This document shows positions 13,172-24,699 of a stretch of 64,000 bases of DNA, piece by piece (positions within the stretch are counted from its first letter, which is position 1; the number at the start of each line of letters is the position of its first letter). Source of the DNA: Apiotrichum sp. Y4204 (taxonomy: Eukaryota; Basidiomycota; Tremellomycetes; Trichosporonales; Trichosporonaceae); contig JAMYHL010000022.1 in NCBI GenBank assembly GCA_025531455.1, positions 124,001-188,000 on the forward strand, written 5' to 3'. The notes beneath the pieces were generated by a model. That model saw only the letters and a program-made list of their open reading frames with translations, did not search any database and was not told the origin of the DNA. A program made the position numbers and the translations under genes.

Positions 13172-16100
13172 ATGTCTACCGAGCACCTCCTGGGCGACAT
13201 TAGCCTGATTCTAGACGCCCTGATAGGTGTAGACAACCAGCGAAGACAGGAGTGAGTCGGCATTCAAAAGGGAGATGGACGGCGATAGAGTGCTCTGCAC
13301 CACAGAGCTGCTGGGCCCTATCACCTGGAACACCTGGTCTCGGGACTCTCATTGCCTTCGTAGCGCGTTATCCTTAACTGCTTGTTCGCTTTCGATACGT
13401 TGTACTGACACATACAGAGCCGAAGTACGGCTCAATGAGCTCATTGTCCAGTCCCCTGCTCCACTTCTTCTGCTGCTGGCTCAAGTGGGCGCTCAAGGCG
13501 TAGGAGGGTTTCAGGTTGACGTACGTGTGACACCTTTGGCTTCATGGCCACTGACATGCTCAGCAACGCCTATTATCGCTTATATTGCTACGACGATTGG
13601 CGTTTCGCGAACATCCAAATATCGCGCTCAATCCCGACAACCCATTCCCGACGGCACCATGTGACGTGATTCCCGAGACTGTGCGAACACGCATCGAGCG
13701 CGTGCTCGGTGCGGGGCTCGAGGACGAGATGGACCCGCGGATCCGCAAAGGTCTGGGAGTTTGTGTAAGCGAGTGGGTGAAGGCATCGGAACGGAGACAG
13801 CGTGAGTTTGCATGCGGCGTGAGGTAGTCAATCTGCCAAGTGTCTGTGACATGGCCCAAGACTAATCCACCACAGGCCCTTTCCCCAATCTCTCGGACGT
13901 CCTTCTCCGCCTGGCGGCATCGCCACGACCTTTTCACAGATTCTCACCGTTTCAAATTCTTGATGCTGCGCCGGCGTTGCTAACTGAGGCGACGCTTACG
14001 GGTCACCAAATCTCGGCGCACAGGGTGGCCGAGTTGCTGCTGGGCGGTATCCACGACCCGTCCATCGATGTTCGGATTGAGGCGCTGAAAGCCACCCGTG
14101 GGGTGCTTCACGAGGGGTTCACGCCGGACGAGAGGGGGTTGTATGGCCCTGGCCTCATTTCAGCGGCCTCCGAGGTGAGCAACATATTCCTTTCACTAAG
14201 AACAGTGGCTGACATGATAGAGCATTCCCGCTCTTCCGCTGAACGTCCTGGAATACGCCTTGGAACCGCTTATCGACATTGCAAGTTCCTTCCCTGATCT
14301 CTTCCGCACCTGCCTCGGTGTGTGCGTCCCCTTCCTTCTCTCATGTGTCGCCCCACCAAACACCCTCTCGGGGCATTCATTCTCGCGATACTCCCATCGC
14401 GAAATGGAGTGGACATCATGGTGTGACATGGCGAACATGGCATTTGAGGTGCTGTATTCGCTGGTGATTGCCGACCCGGCCACTGCTTCGACATGGGAGG
14501 GCGGATGTCTCATTGCGGAGCTTGTTGGATCGTTGGTCGGCCGTCAGGTTGCCGCGTTCGCCGCAGAGGGCGAGTCCTGCCAAGACTGGTTGGATGCCGA
14601 AGACGTGAGGACTGTGGAAGGGTTGAGGCTGACTGACAGCTTGACGACGAAGACGACAGCTACCCTGCGTATACCGAAGAAATGCTGGATCGTCTAGCGC
14701 AGATTATGAGTGCGTACCGATTAGCTCTTCTCTCTGACCTCCAGAGAACCAGACCGTGATTGCGGCCGTGGCAGAACAGGTGGCCCAGCTGATGCCCCGT
14801 TCCGAGTGGCGGTCAAAGTACTGCAGCCTAACTGCTCTGGCAAGCGTGTCAGAGGGTTGCTATCAGGTAAGATTATCTGAAGTTGACGATCTTCTCACAC
14901 CCAGGTGATGCAGCCAGAGGCCCGCAATATCTTACAGTGAGTTGCGGACATTGCACAGTAATTGACCTTCAGGCTTATCGCTCCCGCTGCCGAGGACCCT
15001 CACCCGCGCGTCCGCTACGGCTTCCTCTTTTGCATTGGCCGACTGTGCACAAACTTGGAGGGCCTACTGCAGCGTGACTTTGGCGATGCGGTGCTTGACG
15101 TCTGCCAGCGTCTCCTTGATGACCCTGTCGCACGCGTCCGTGAGGCAGCAACAGCAGCGCTTGTGCACTTCTTTGAGCCTTCCAACGTCCCGAAATATGA
15201 GACACGAATGAAGGCCATTCTCACACAGCTCGTCACCGTGTTCCTTGCACCGGGGCCCACCTATATCAAGGAACAGGTTCTTGCTGCCTTGGGTGAGCGA
15301 CAAAGACTGAGTCATGCTGACAACAGCCACAATCGCCACACACGCGGAGACTGCTTTCCTGCCGTATTATCGGGACATTCTGGACCTTTGTCTGCGTGTG
15401 CTGTCTGCCCCAGCAGACGAAAGCCATGAGGTGCTGATTGGCCGTTCAATGCGCTGCGCCAGTTTAATAGGACAAGCGGTCGGAAAGGAGGTAAGGGAGG
15501 ACAATACGAAGCAAAAGGGCTAACCTCGGCAGCACTTTTTCAAGGACGCGATCCCGCTGTGCCAGGCGCTCTTGACCATCCAAAACGGTCTCAAATCTGA
15601 AGAGGATCGGCGCAAGGCCTATCTTGCTGATGGTGAGCGCAGTCTTGTGACGGGTCACTAATGTGTTCAGCCTGGCTGGTCATTGCGGGGACAATCGGAA
15701 GAGACTTTGCACCGTTTCTCCAGTTTGTGGTGCCACCAGTGCTCAAGGCGGCGTCCTATGTCCCGCCGTCTAATGCAAAGAGTAAGCTCTACAATCAAAA
15801 GGAGCTGGTCTAACCTTCAGGCATTGTCGAGGAGGATACGACTGAGGCCGACGATTACGATCAGTCCAACTCACTCGAAATGCAGGAGAAGGAGGAAGCC
15901 TTCTCGCAGCTGGCTGTCTATGTGCATGAAATGCGCGAAGCTTACGCGCCGTGGATTGTGGAGACAATGAGAGTGACGATGAACGCCATTCACTTCCAGT
16001 GGTCGGATGGAGTGCGTGAGGTGAGTACTTTTCGGGCTAACGAGAATTAACATTGCAGTCCGCATGCTATCTCGTTCCCGGCCTCTTGCAGGTCGCAAAG

Positions 16101-16547
16101 GATGCGAACATATGGATAGTCGATTCGGGGAATCTCGAGTCGTTATTCCGCACGCTGATCAACGCGATCCCTCACGAGGTGGAGGCCAACGGCGTGGGAC
16201 AGCTATATCAGTCTATCCACGACTGCCTGCGGGTGCTGGACACACCTATGCCGGAGGCCAACTGTGCGCATCTGGTGCGCGCATCGACTGAGTGGCTCGA
16301 GGCGCTGTACGAGCGGAGGTTAGAGCGGGCGGCTGAGGCGGAGGACAAGTCGGAGCGGGGTGATTACTGGCTCTGGGCCGAGGCCGAGCAGTACGAGGAG
16401 GCGGCGGAGGACGAGGCGATGCGCTGCATGGACACGGCGTTTGGCCGCGTGGTCAAGCACAGCTCGCAGACGCTCGGCAGCATGTCGCAGATTGTCCAGC
16501 TTACGGGCAAGGTCAAGGCTGCGGCGTGCAACTGGAGTGGGGAATAA
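13172..16547 (+). CDS. Importin-beta family karyopherin (Kap121/IPO5 type), short C-terminus
   Basis: Fourteen exons: 13172-13251, 13418-13520, 13564-13801, 13876-14174, 14221-14604, 14640-14709, 14745-14866, 14905-14936, 14973-15292, 15327-15490, 15533-15632, 15671-15781, 15821-16020, 16059-16547. Their 2,712 nt encode 903 residues of HEAT repeats. The family carries cargo such as ribosomal proteins through the nuclear pore under Ran control. Family landmarks in order: the N-terminal RQEAEVRLNELI helix; the acidic loop EDLDDEDDSYPAY; KYCSLTALASVSEGCYQVM; DPHPRVRYGFLFCIGRLC; SLIGQAVGKEHFFKDA; APFLQFVVPPVLKAAS; and the HFQWSDGVRESACYLVPGLL repeat. Yeast Pse1 and human IPO5 are about 1,090-1,100 residues. 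This frame stops about 190 residues earlier, and the downstream DNA does not continue the homology. It could be a lineage-specific short paralogue or a recent truncation. Confidence 0.9.
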
Positions 16548-17444
16548 TTGCATTAGACGACAAGCACGAAAATAGAAGGAACATTTGCAGAACACTGTTT
16601 GAGGGAGCTTGCGAGATTGAGGTTATCTCATAGGTGAGGGGCGGAGTGGTCCGAGATGCAGGGTGTGACCTCTAGAAGATGTATTATTCTGGGTTTTCAG
16701 TTGGCGATCGCGTTCGAACAGCTATGGGTCATGATGGACCAAGAGAGGAGACAGGTGACATCTCGCGAGACTCTTGGGCGTCTTCTGCGTTAGGTGACGA
16801 CGATAGTTGTACAGGTAGGCACCAACTGCCCGATATCGCTTCATTGTGTTGATGGAGTTCGGCAAGTGGTAGCTACCGGATAACAGCGGAGGTACAAGAC
16901 ACAGAACGATGGCTGGTGGCCTGACAAGTATGACCGCAAGGGACTGTGCTCGGTGTCCGATGATGCCCACGTCTGTGCGTGTGCTCGAGGAAACTGTTGG
17001 TGAGCTGCGTGTGGAGGCTCGCTTTGTGGTGTCCCAGCTCTCACAGTGTCAACGCATGTGTTGACATGACATTCCGATACTCTGAGCGTTAGTTGAAGTT
17101 CGCAAAGTTTGTTGCTGGTGTTGTGCTTACCTCGCATAGATGCCCACTTCGTCTATCAGTGGGTTTGCCGTGCCGAGCGCACAAACCCCTTCGCGCGGGC
17201 CACTGGAGCTGACCACATCAGCTCGAGAACACTTGCGCCATCCTTGCTGCAACGGAGTATTGGATTGGGTATATGAAACATGACTTCATAACTACTATGA
17301 ACAACTCGGACCCTCTAGACTGCTGCCCCCATGCACTTTTGATTGAACCGCCAGTCGATCGACAAGATCATCGACCGGGGCTGGCGGGTTACGATGCTAA
17401 ATGACGCCCTGTTGCCAGAACGTCTTTGAAGAGTAGACTTAGAT
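16548..17444. other. Intergenic, convergent
   Basis: About 900 bp between the importin stop and the acyl-CoA dehydrogenase stop. I looked for a continuation of the importin C-terminal HEAT repeats in all three plus frames and saw none. No RNA gene is recognised. Confidence 0.4.
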
Positions 17445-18901
17445 TTAAGCGTACTGCTTCTTGAGGAACTTGGCGATAGTCTCGAGCTGGATGTTCGAGG
17501 TGCCCTCGTAGATGGCACCGATCTTCGAGTCACGCCAGTACTTCTCGACACCGGTGTCACGGGTGAAGCCGATACCACCGCACCACTCGATGGCCTGGCC
17601 GGCGGCGCGCTGGGCGACGACGGAAGCGTAGTACTTGGCCATGGCGGCCTCCTTGGTGAAGGGACGGCCCTCCTCCTGGAGACGGGCGGCGTTGTAGGTC
17701 ATGAGCTTGGCGGCCTCAATCTGGGTGTGGACGTCGGCGAACTGGAAGCCCATGCCCTGGAAGTCACCAACGGCCTTGCCGAACTGCTTGCGCTGGTAGG
17801 TGTAGGGGAGAGCCTTGGCGAAGGCACCCTGGGCAAGACCGATCATCTGGGCGGCGATACCGATACGGCCCTCGTTGAGGATCTCAATGGCGATCTTGTA
17901 GCCCTTGCCGACCTCGCCGACAACGTTCTCCTTGGGGACCTTGATGTCGTCAAAGTTGAGGACGCAGGTCGACGAGGCACGGATACCGAGCTTCTCCTCC
18001 TTCTTCATGATCTCGACGCCCATGTCCTTGGAGACGGCGAAGCAGGTGATACCCTTGTAGCCCTTGGAGGGGTCGACGTTGGCGAAGACGAGGAAAGTGC
18101 CAGCCTCACCCGAGTTGGAGATCCACATCTTGGTGCCGTTGAGGACGTAGAAGTCGCCCGAGGGGTCGAGCTTGGCGGTGGTCTGGAGACCGAAAGCGTC
18201 CGAACCGGCAGCGGGCTCGGTAAGGCAGAAGGAGCCGACGGTGGTGGTAGCGAGGGGAGTGAGCCACTTCTCCTTGATCGCCTCGGAACCGTGGTGGCGG
18301 ACGACGGTGTTGACAAGGGTGTTGTGGACGTCAACAAGGACGGCAACCGAGGGGTCGACCTTGGCGATCTCCTCGATGGCAATGATGGCCGAGGTGAACG
18401 ACATGCCGGAACCACCGTACTCCTCGGGGACCTCAATGCCCATGAGACCGTTGTCGAAGAGGCCCTGGATGAGGTCGGGGCACATGACCTCCTTCTCGTC
18501 CATCTCGCGGACCTTGGGGCCGATGGCCTCCTCGGCGAACTTGCGGACTGGATGTCAGCACGGGGTTCATCTGGGAAGAACGCGGGGTGGAACGTGGCGC
18601 CGAGTGGACGCATTGTACGGCTCGGCTAATGGCGAATGACACAATGTCGCCTCGGCAAGCCCCGGCGGCACTTGCGGCTGTGCTCGGACAAGCTCACACG
18701 CCCATTCCCGCTGGCAAGGTACTCACCGGAGTCACGGAGCATGTTCTCCTCCTCGGTGAAGCTCAGGAGCGACTGGCCCTTCTCGACGGTGGGGTAGTCG
18801 TCGCGAGCGATGGCCGAGACCGAGAAGGCGCGGGCAGCGGTGGCACGGGCCTGGCCGCGGACGGCGGGGAGGGCGCGGGAAGCGAGCTGGCGGGCGAGCA
18901 T
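17445..18901 (-). CDS. Mitochondrial acyl-CoA dehydrogenase, short/branched-chain type
   Basis: Two exons (18901-18727 and 18547-17445) give 425 residues. The enzyme is an FAD flavoprotein that introduces the alpha-beta double bond in acyl-CoA during fatty-acid or isoleucine/valine breakdown, passing electrons to ETF. Residues 1-33 are a mitochondrial presequence ([12 protein letters not shown], ending AFSVSAIA). Next come [20 protein letters not shown] and the signatures [10 protein letters not shown] and [32 protein letters not shown] and [11 protein letters not shown] follow. The catalytic base is Glu406 in [10 protein letters not shown], the position used by the short-chain and short/branched-chain enzymes. 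The single 179-nt intron lies just after the presequence region. Codon use is strongly biased, suggesting high expression. Exact substrate preference cannot be read from sequence. Confidence 0.95.
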
Positions 18902-19250
18902 CTTTGGTTTTCAAGTGACGACGAGGGGAGGAGTCGGATGGAGAAAAGGAGGGGAAAAGACGAGAAAAGATCGAGGAGCGTGCTGGTATTTGAACAGTCC
19001 CGGGGAGGTGGGTATGGGAGGTGGGAGTGGGTCCACAGATTGGAGCTGATCGCTTGATTGGGGGGGAGAGGGGGGAACAGCGGGGGGAGCCAGGGACCGA
19101 GGGGGGGAGGAGTGCGGGCGATGAGGGGGCGGAAGGAACAACACGGCAAGAGCGAAGAGCAAAAGAGCGCGACCGAGCAGAGGACTTTTTGGAGAGCTCG
19201 GCTGTTTTTTTGGCTTTTCTGCAGCCAGGCAGGGGCACAATCTCCCACTC
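18902..19250 (-). promoter_or_regulatory. Pyrimidine-rich leader/promoter of the acyl-CoA dehydrogenase gene
   Basis: On the sense (minus) strand this is a long run of C and T with few A or G, directly upstream of the start codon. Similar leaders precede several other genes in this window. Likely core promoter and 5' UTR; no specific factor site is identified. Confidence 0.5.
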
Positions 19251-21119
19251 CACACACATCACACTGCACTGCACTGCACGCCCGGACCACCGGGCCAGGG
19301 CGGTAATGCAGTGGCGACGACGCGTTTTAACCGAGATGTTGACGCACAGACTCTCCCTCCAAAGATACCCAAGATACTCTAGAGATATCACGAGATGAGC
19401 ACTCGACCTCCCCCTGCGTGTCTCATCCTCATCAGATGCATGCATCCATGCCACTGCTACCGCCTACTTTGCTGCTAATCTACGTTGCCTGTCTAGAAGG
19501 AGAAATCGCATGCGAATGTCAGGAAGAAAAATCCTTTGGTATGGCATTGCATGCTCCTTTGCTCTCCAAGCCAAGGTCCGGCCCGGCTAAGTGTTGCAGC
19601 CGGCAAAGTACACCCACACACCACACACTTGTGTGTGGTGGATAACGTTTTTCCTTTTATCAGATGGTGGCCGATGGGTTTCCCTACTATTGCCCCCTCT
19701 GTAGCCCCCACAGCCACGCTAGTGTCCCTCTTTCCCCCTCCTCCGCCGGCCGTGGACCGGAATGGTTGACGTGGTACCCTGGGGTTGAGCTGGGGTGTTA
19801 TGCAACGGGCAAGCCAGAAGCGCGGGGCAAGCGGGCCACACACTGCACCAGTGCGGGGCCAAAGCCACGTCGGCTCTCGTGCGGTCCACTCTATCTCCGC
19901 TCCCAGCCAGGGAGCGACCTGGTGCCACACCTGCTTGCCTCGATCTCGGTCGCTCAGAGCTCATATGGGGCTGCGTTGCTGGCCTCGTTGGATTGGGCAA
20001 CAGATCAAGAGGTGCGGGGATCCTGCCAGACACAAAGAAGCCCAATCCCTCTCCACGGCGCCGCTGAGCAGAGGACCGGCAATGTCTTGGCCCACGCAAC
20101 AAGGTTTTTGTTCTGGTCGCGATCTCGCTAGTCGCGTCCGTCGTTGCAACATCGTATCGCCGGCGCCTCGCCTATCCCATATCCCACAGAATTCCGTCGC
20201 CGCAGTTGGCCGAATCCCACTGTTGTGTGTCTGTAGTCACCCCCACAGCATTCCCGAGGCCAATGGGCGTCCTGAATGGAGAGGCTGCCGCGATATGTAC
20301 TGTATATCTGATTACATGGCGAGCGCCGATCAGGCTGGGAGATTCGGAGCAGGAAGGGGACGCAGGGAATGTTGAGTGTTGCACTGAAACGCTGGTTTGT
20401 TGCACTTTTGAGTGTCACAGGCCTGGCCAATGTCTTCTGGAGAGCATGTCCGCTGTCTCGCGGCCGTCAGCTCCTAACGGCCGTCCATCTCCGTTCCGTA
20501 TTCCTGGACGATCACTGCGCTCCAGACCTGACAATGAATGCAAGTGATGAACTGACAACTAAACGCAAACCGTCTAGGTATTTCGAACTCAGTGGACTTC
20601 GGACATCCGAGTCCGAATGCAGTCGCACGCTCAGTCATGCAGCAGTGAAGCATGGTGTTTCAAGCCGTCTTGCAAGCGCGGCCGACGCGTTCGACTCCCA
20701 TTCACAAACTCTGGAGACACCTCGGGCCCCGCGGGGGTGATTCAATGGGGAGCGAATACGTCGGCGCGTCGCGAGGCACGCTCGGGGCGCGATGAGGGCG
20801 CGGCGACTGCGCGAGTGCGGGATGCGGGATACGAAGTGGGGAGTGCGATCTGGCCTGTACGCGAGACGTCGGTGTTTGCTGGGTGCCACCTGCCACGACG
20901 AAGTACGAAGAGACGAGGGATCGCGAGGGAGACGACGCGGAGGATCTCGGTCGAGTTTTTCCGATGACGTTCAGACGGCCACCGACAAGACGCAAACGCG
21001 CCAAAGTGGTTCGAAGGCACGTGACATGTCCGCCTGGGTCTGCGGTGAAGGCCTCCCACCGCATTACATAATGTGCTCTCTCTTCTGGCCTGCGCAACTG
21101 TGAGTAACAGATTCTCCTA
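19251..21119. other. Intergenic, no gene seen
   Basis: About 1.9 kb of GC-rich sequence with only short frames. At 20581-20715 there is a B-box-like string (GCGTTCGACTCCC), but no cloverleaf can be built around it. No mobile-element protein or terminal repeat is visible. Confidence 0.35.
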
Positions 21120-21217
21120 GAAGATAGGGGGAATCGAACACAAGTGCATTCCGATCTGGAGCATTGCGTTGGATCTTTATGAGATTCGGGCTACTTAACC
21201 ACTAATCCGGCAGACAT
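21120..21217 (-). pseudogene. tRNA-like sequence, probably a degenerate tRNA gene
   Basis: On the minus strand a D-arm/A-box-like string (GGATTAGTGGTTAAGTAG, near plus 21191-21208) is followed about 60 nt on by a B-box-like string (TGTTCGATTCC, near plus 21130-21140). An anticodon-like stem CCCGA/TCGGA can be drawn with a long insertion, which would give a Glu-like CTC loop. However, the T-stem and acceptor stem do not pair, and no T-run terminator follows. I therefore read it as a relic. Confidence 0.35.
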
Positions 21218-21600
21218 TGGAGTATATGAACCCCCCAGGACATTTTCATAGTTTTTAGCAGTGTTGCTTATTGTTCACGTGACGACTCTTGGCTCTCCAA
21301 AACTTCGCATTTGTCCTTCAGATGTCAAACGCTCAAGCTGGCATGCCTGGCATCTGACGAGGAGGACGATAGCGTACGATAGGTACGCGGCCAATGTCCG
21401 GCTGAAGCTGTCGCTGATTAATGCCTCTCGTATGATTCGCGAGATAAAACTGAGCAGGGAGGTGGCATTCCGTGGCAAGGATGAGTCGATGTGGGACTGA
21501 CAAATACCAAGACGGTGATTGGACGATACTTGGCCGCTGACGCGCCTGTGCTGTTATTGTTCTACGTCACACATTGGGATGCCCATCATGCCGATCAAGG

Positions 21601-21607
21601 TATAAAT
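21601..21607 (+). promoter_or_regulatory. TATA box of the metallothionein-like gene
   Basis: TATAAAT lies about 100 bp before the ATG at 21704, followed by a C/T-rich leader with CTCTCTCCCTCTCACC. A clear TATA element suits a strongly inducible gene. Confidence 0.55.
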
Positions 21608-21703
21608 ATGCTCCAACCTTTGACAAGAGGACGTCACCAACCGTTAACAACTCGCTTGCATACCACCCTCCTCTCTCCCTCTCACCGCCAAGCCACTTTC
21701 GCC

Positions 21704-22041
21704 ATGCCCGCCACCTGCTCCGGAAACCCCGCGAACTGCAACTTCTGCGGCGACGCAACCTGCGCCAAGAACGAGGTCGCGGGATGCGCGGCCAACCCCG
21801 CCAAGTGCGAGGCGTGCAAGGGCAACGGATGCCTCGCGACTGAGTGCACTGGGTACGTTTGAGAGAGATCAGTTGGAATGGGATGTGCTCCATCTTCATT
21901 TCCAACTATTATGTGATGCGTCACCCGTTGCTGACCGACAGCAACCCGTCGACGTGCAAGGCGTGCACTGCCGGCCACTTTGACCGCTGCCGCAAGGCCG
22001 AGCTCGGCGCGACGGAGGGCATCGACCGCCCATCTGCCTAA
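21704..22041 (+). CDS. Metallothionein-like Cys-rich protein with three repeated modules
   Basis: Two exons (21704-21852 and 21942-22041) give 82 residues, 12 of them Cys and none aromatic except two Phe. The chain is three copies of one module, C-x2-N-P-x2-C-x2-C-x4-C: Cys 5/12/15/20, Cys 28/35/38/43, and Cys 48/55/58/66 (the last spacing is 7, with a His). The only intron falls inside the third module, just before its Asn-Pro. Twelve Cys in C-x2-C pairs with little else ordered is what metallothioneins use to bind Cu(I), Zn or Cd. The metal is not known. A TATA box stands upstream, and the gene is tail-to-tail with acetate kinase 209 bp away. The tail after Cys66 is charged and probably disordered. 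I know no named family with exactly this module, so the function is inferred from composition. Confidence 0.85.
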
Positions 22042-22250
22042 GCGGCTGGACTATCCCCGCGCGAATGTCGTTCGCTGCGGTAGACGATATCGCGATACGC
22101 GGCCCGCGTTCCGCTCGCCTTCCTTTCCCGTGTCACCTCATCAACCATCTTCTTGTTTTCAACGCGATGTTCTCGCTTCTGTAATCTATGCATGTACCAC
22201 AACTACCTAATCTGCAGACCCATTTGAGAATGAACTCACAACACTAACAT

Positions 22251-23980
22251 CTAGAAACCGAACCGCTCCCTGGCGAGACGCGCTCCCCAGCCCTCCTCGT
22301 CGGTCTGCACAACGTAGGTCTTGAGTTTGCTGTCCTCGCCCGAGAGGACCGTTACTGGCTCTTCAATCTTGTCCTTGTTCTTCCCAATCGTCGCGCCGAT
22401 CCACGCCAGGCGCTTGAGTACCTCGGCGCGCAGGAACGCCGAATGCTCGCCGATGCCGCCGGCGAACACCAGGCGCACGTCCGCGAGGGGCACCGACGCG
22501 AGGAGCTTGCACAGGTATTGCGAGATGTGCGCCATGAGGCGATCAACGAAGACGCCGTACGCGAGCTTGGCTCTTTCATGTTCCTCCTTGGAGCAGGTTT
22601 CGGGATCGAGACGCTTGGTGATAATGCCAAAGTTCTGGGTACCGGCCAGTGCGGTGAGACCAGATTTTCTGCTGTCAGCAACGTGGCAACGGTGTGCTTT
22701 TGGGATTATGATCCCCAGCTGAGCAATACCGACGTCCTTTCGCAACCCCGGGGTTTCACCCGACTCACTTGTTCATGATCCACTCGGCCTTGGTGACTTT
22801 CATGTCCTTGAGCGGGGCCTCCTTCCAATAGTCCGGCGTGTGGTGGAAGATTGCCGTCGGGTCGATCGTACCTGTGCGCGTCCCCCCGACGAGGCCCTCA
22901 AGCGGTGTGAGACCCATGCCTGTGGTGTGAGTGATGACACAAGTGCCGTTTATCATATATATGCTAAACCTACTCGTATCAACACTTTCTCCGTGGAGGA
23001 TGCAGCAAGCGCTCGCGCCGCTCCCGAGATGGGCAATGACGAGGTTCATCTCCTTGGTGGGCTTGTGCTCGAACTCGGCGAGCTGGTACAGGACGCTCGC
23101 GTACGACAGCCCGTGGAAGCCGTACTTCCGCAGCGGCATCGGCAGGTCCTCAGTCGGAGGTGGAAGGGCGTATGTGTAGACTTCTGGGGCGAGAGTTTTC
23201 TGCATTGTATTAGATACCGAGTCGTCTTCACGCCAGTTATGCCAAAGGGTCCACTCACGTGGAACAGCGTGTCAAAGACGAGCAGACTGGTGTGCTTGGG
23301 AAGCTCATCCAGACAGACACGCACGCCAAGGATAGCATGTTGGTTCTGCGCCGTCAGCAATTGTGCATTGAGCTTGTCGTCTCTCCAGAGCGATCTGCTG
23401 TGACTCACATGAAGAGGCGCAAACGCGCTCAACGCATCCATCCCCTCGAGCGCCTCCGAGTGTCCGCTGCTCACGACCAGCGGCTCCTTGTTCGTCCCGC
23501 CGTGAACGCTGGCATCAGTAAAGGGGTGCCAGTACAACCGGAAGGGGACGGTGACTCCTCGGGCGCACGTCTCGATTCTAGACACTCACATCCGATGCGT
23601 AATGTACTTGATCTCGTCGCTCTCCACCCCGCCCTCTGCGAGGTGCTTGAGCATCTCGGGAAACATGTCGCGGTCTGGAATCAGCGCACTTCTTCTATTC
23701 ACTCACGCTTGACTCCCTCGCCCTCGTCTCCTTCGACATCCACATCCTCGGCCTTTCCATACCACTTGACCTGCGTGCGCACGTTGTCGCCCTTTGCCCC
23801 AATGTTCGACACCGAGAGCTTTGCAACAGGCTCGAGGCCCGACGTGTTCCCCAGCGTGTGTGTCTTGTCCTCGTCCCCGGGCTGGGCGGCCTTATCCTTC
23901 TTCTTGCTGTCCTTGTCCGGGAGCGCGTACAGCTTGCCTTTTATGCTCGACGAGCCACAGTTCAGCGCGAGGAGGTACAT
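22251..23980 (-). CDS. ACK1: Acetate kinase
   Basis: Seven exons (23980-23707, 23674-23590, 23508-23409, 23345-23259, 23199-22974, 22919-22769, 22668-22251) give 446 residues. The enzyme interconverts acetyl phosphate plus ADP with acetate plus ATP. In fungi its partner is xylulose-5-P/fructose-6-P phosphoketolase, since phosphotransacetylase is usually absent. Conserved blocks: [14 protein letters not shown] at the start, [55 protein letters not shown] and [13 protein letters not shown]. These hold the active-site Asn, Arg, Asp, His and Glu. Compared with bacterial enzymes there is a Lys/Asp-rich insertion at about residues 22-45 and a second acidic stretch near residue 85, both likely surface loops. 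No mitochondrial presequence is seen, so it is probably cytosolic. Confidence 0.96.
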
Positions 23981-24699
23981 CCTGGGATTCTGGGAGCTGA
24001 GGGTACGCGGTGAGTGGATTTATATGCTTGCTCTGTGTCGGTCGCCGGAAGACGAGGGGGCTGTGATGAGGGGATGACAGTAGAGAACGGCGGCGGTGCT
24101 TGGAAGCTGGGGCGTTGGATATATCGGTACTGCTTGTCCCACTATTGACAGCTTCCCACTCTGCCATTACAATGGAATCACCACCTGTTTCCTTTTGTCC
24201 TCATTGTCCCGTGCTGCACCCCATTCTCACCGATCTCACCACGTTCACACTGCCCTGCCGCCGCTGCGCCCCCCGCCGCCGTCGACGCAGTTGGCTCAGG
24301 AATGATGGTCATGACGTCATAACTGTTGACATGGACCACAACGTTGCAACGGAGATTGGCGGTGGTAGGAGGGACTTGGCCACAAGGCTTGGCCAAGTCT
24401 ACAATCCATGACGCGGTACGCAGCAGCCGGGCAGCACAGTCGAATCCACAATGACATGCGCTTATCTATCTGATTTTGGACACCTCAAATATAGCCCACT
24501 CTCTACAAAGCGCTCTACTCAACTGGGCCCTACTCATCTGTGCAGCTACGAAACAACTCTCAAAACCTGCAGCCCGTCGACTGCTACTCGCTGACAGCGC
24601 TATCTATCTTGATCTTGACAACATGATTACTGAACGATTGGGACAGAGACCCGCCTCCTCATGTGAGGAAGTACTCTCTATGTGTTACCTCACCTCTTC
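23981..24699. other. Intergenic between acetate kinase and the coiled-coil gene
   Basis: About 720 bp holding the acetate kinase promoter and the 3' UTR of the next gene. No coding frame or RNA gene is recognised. Confidence 0.4.

Noticed and set aside
17727..18629. Open frame of 300 codons on the plus strand opposite the acyl-CoA dehydrogenase
   Set aside because: Same codon-bias shadow; the low-complexity Leu/Gly/Asp/Val composition matches no family, and the dehydrogenase frame is fully conserved.
20581..20715. Possible tRNA suggested by a GCGTTCGACTCCC string
   Set aside because: No A-box at the right distance, no pairing stems, no Pol III T-run.
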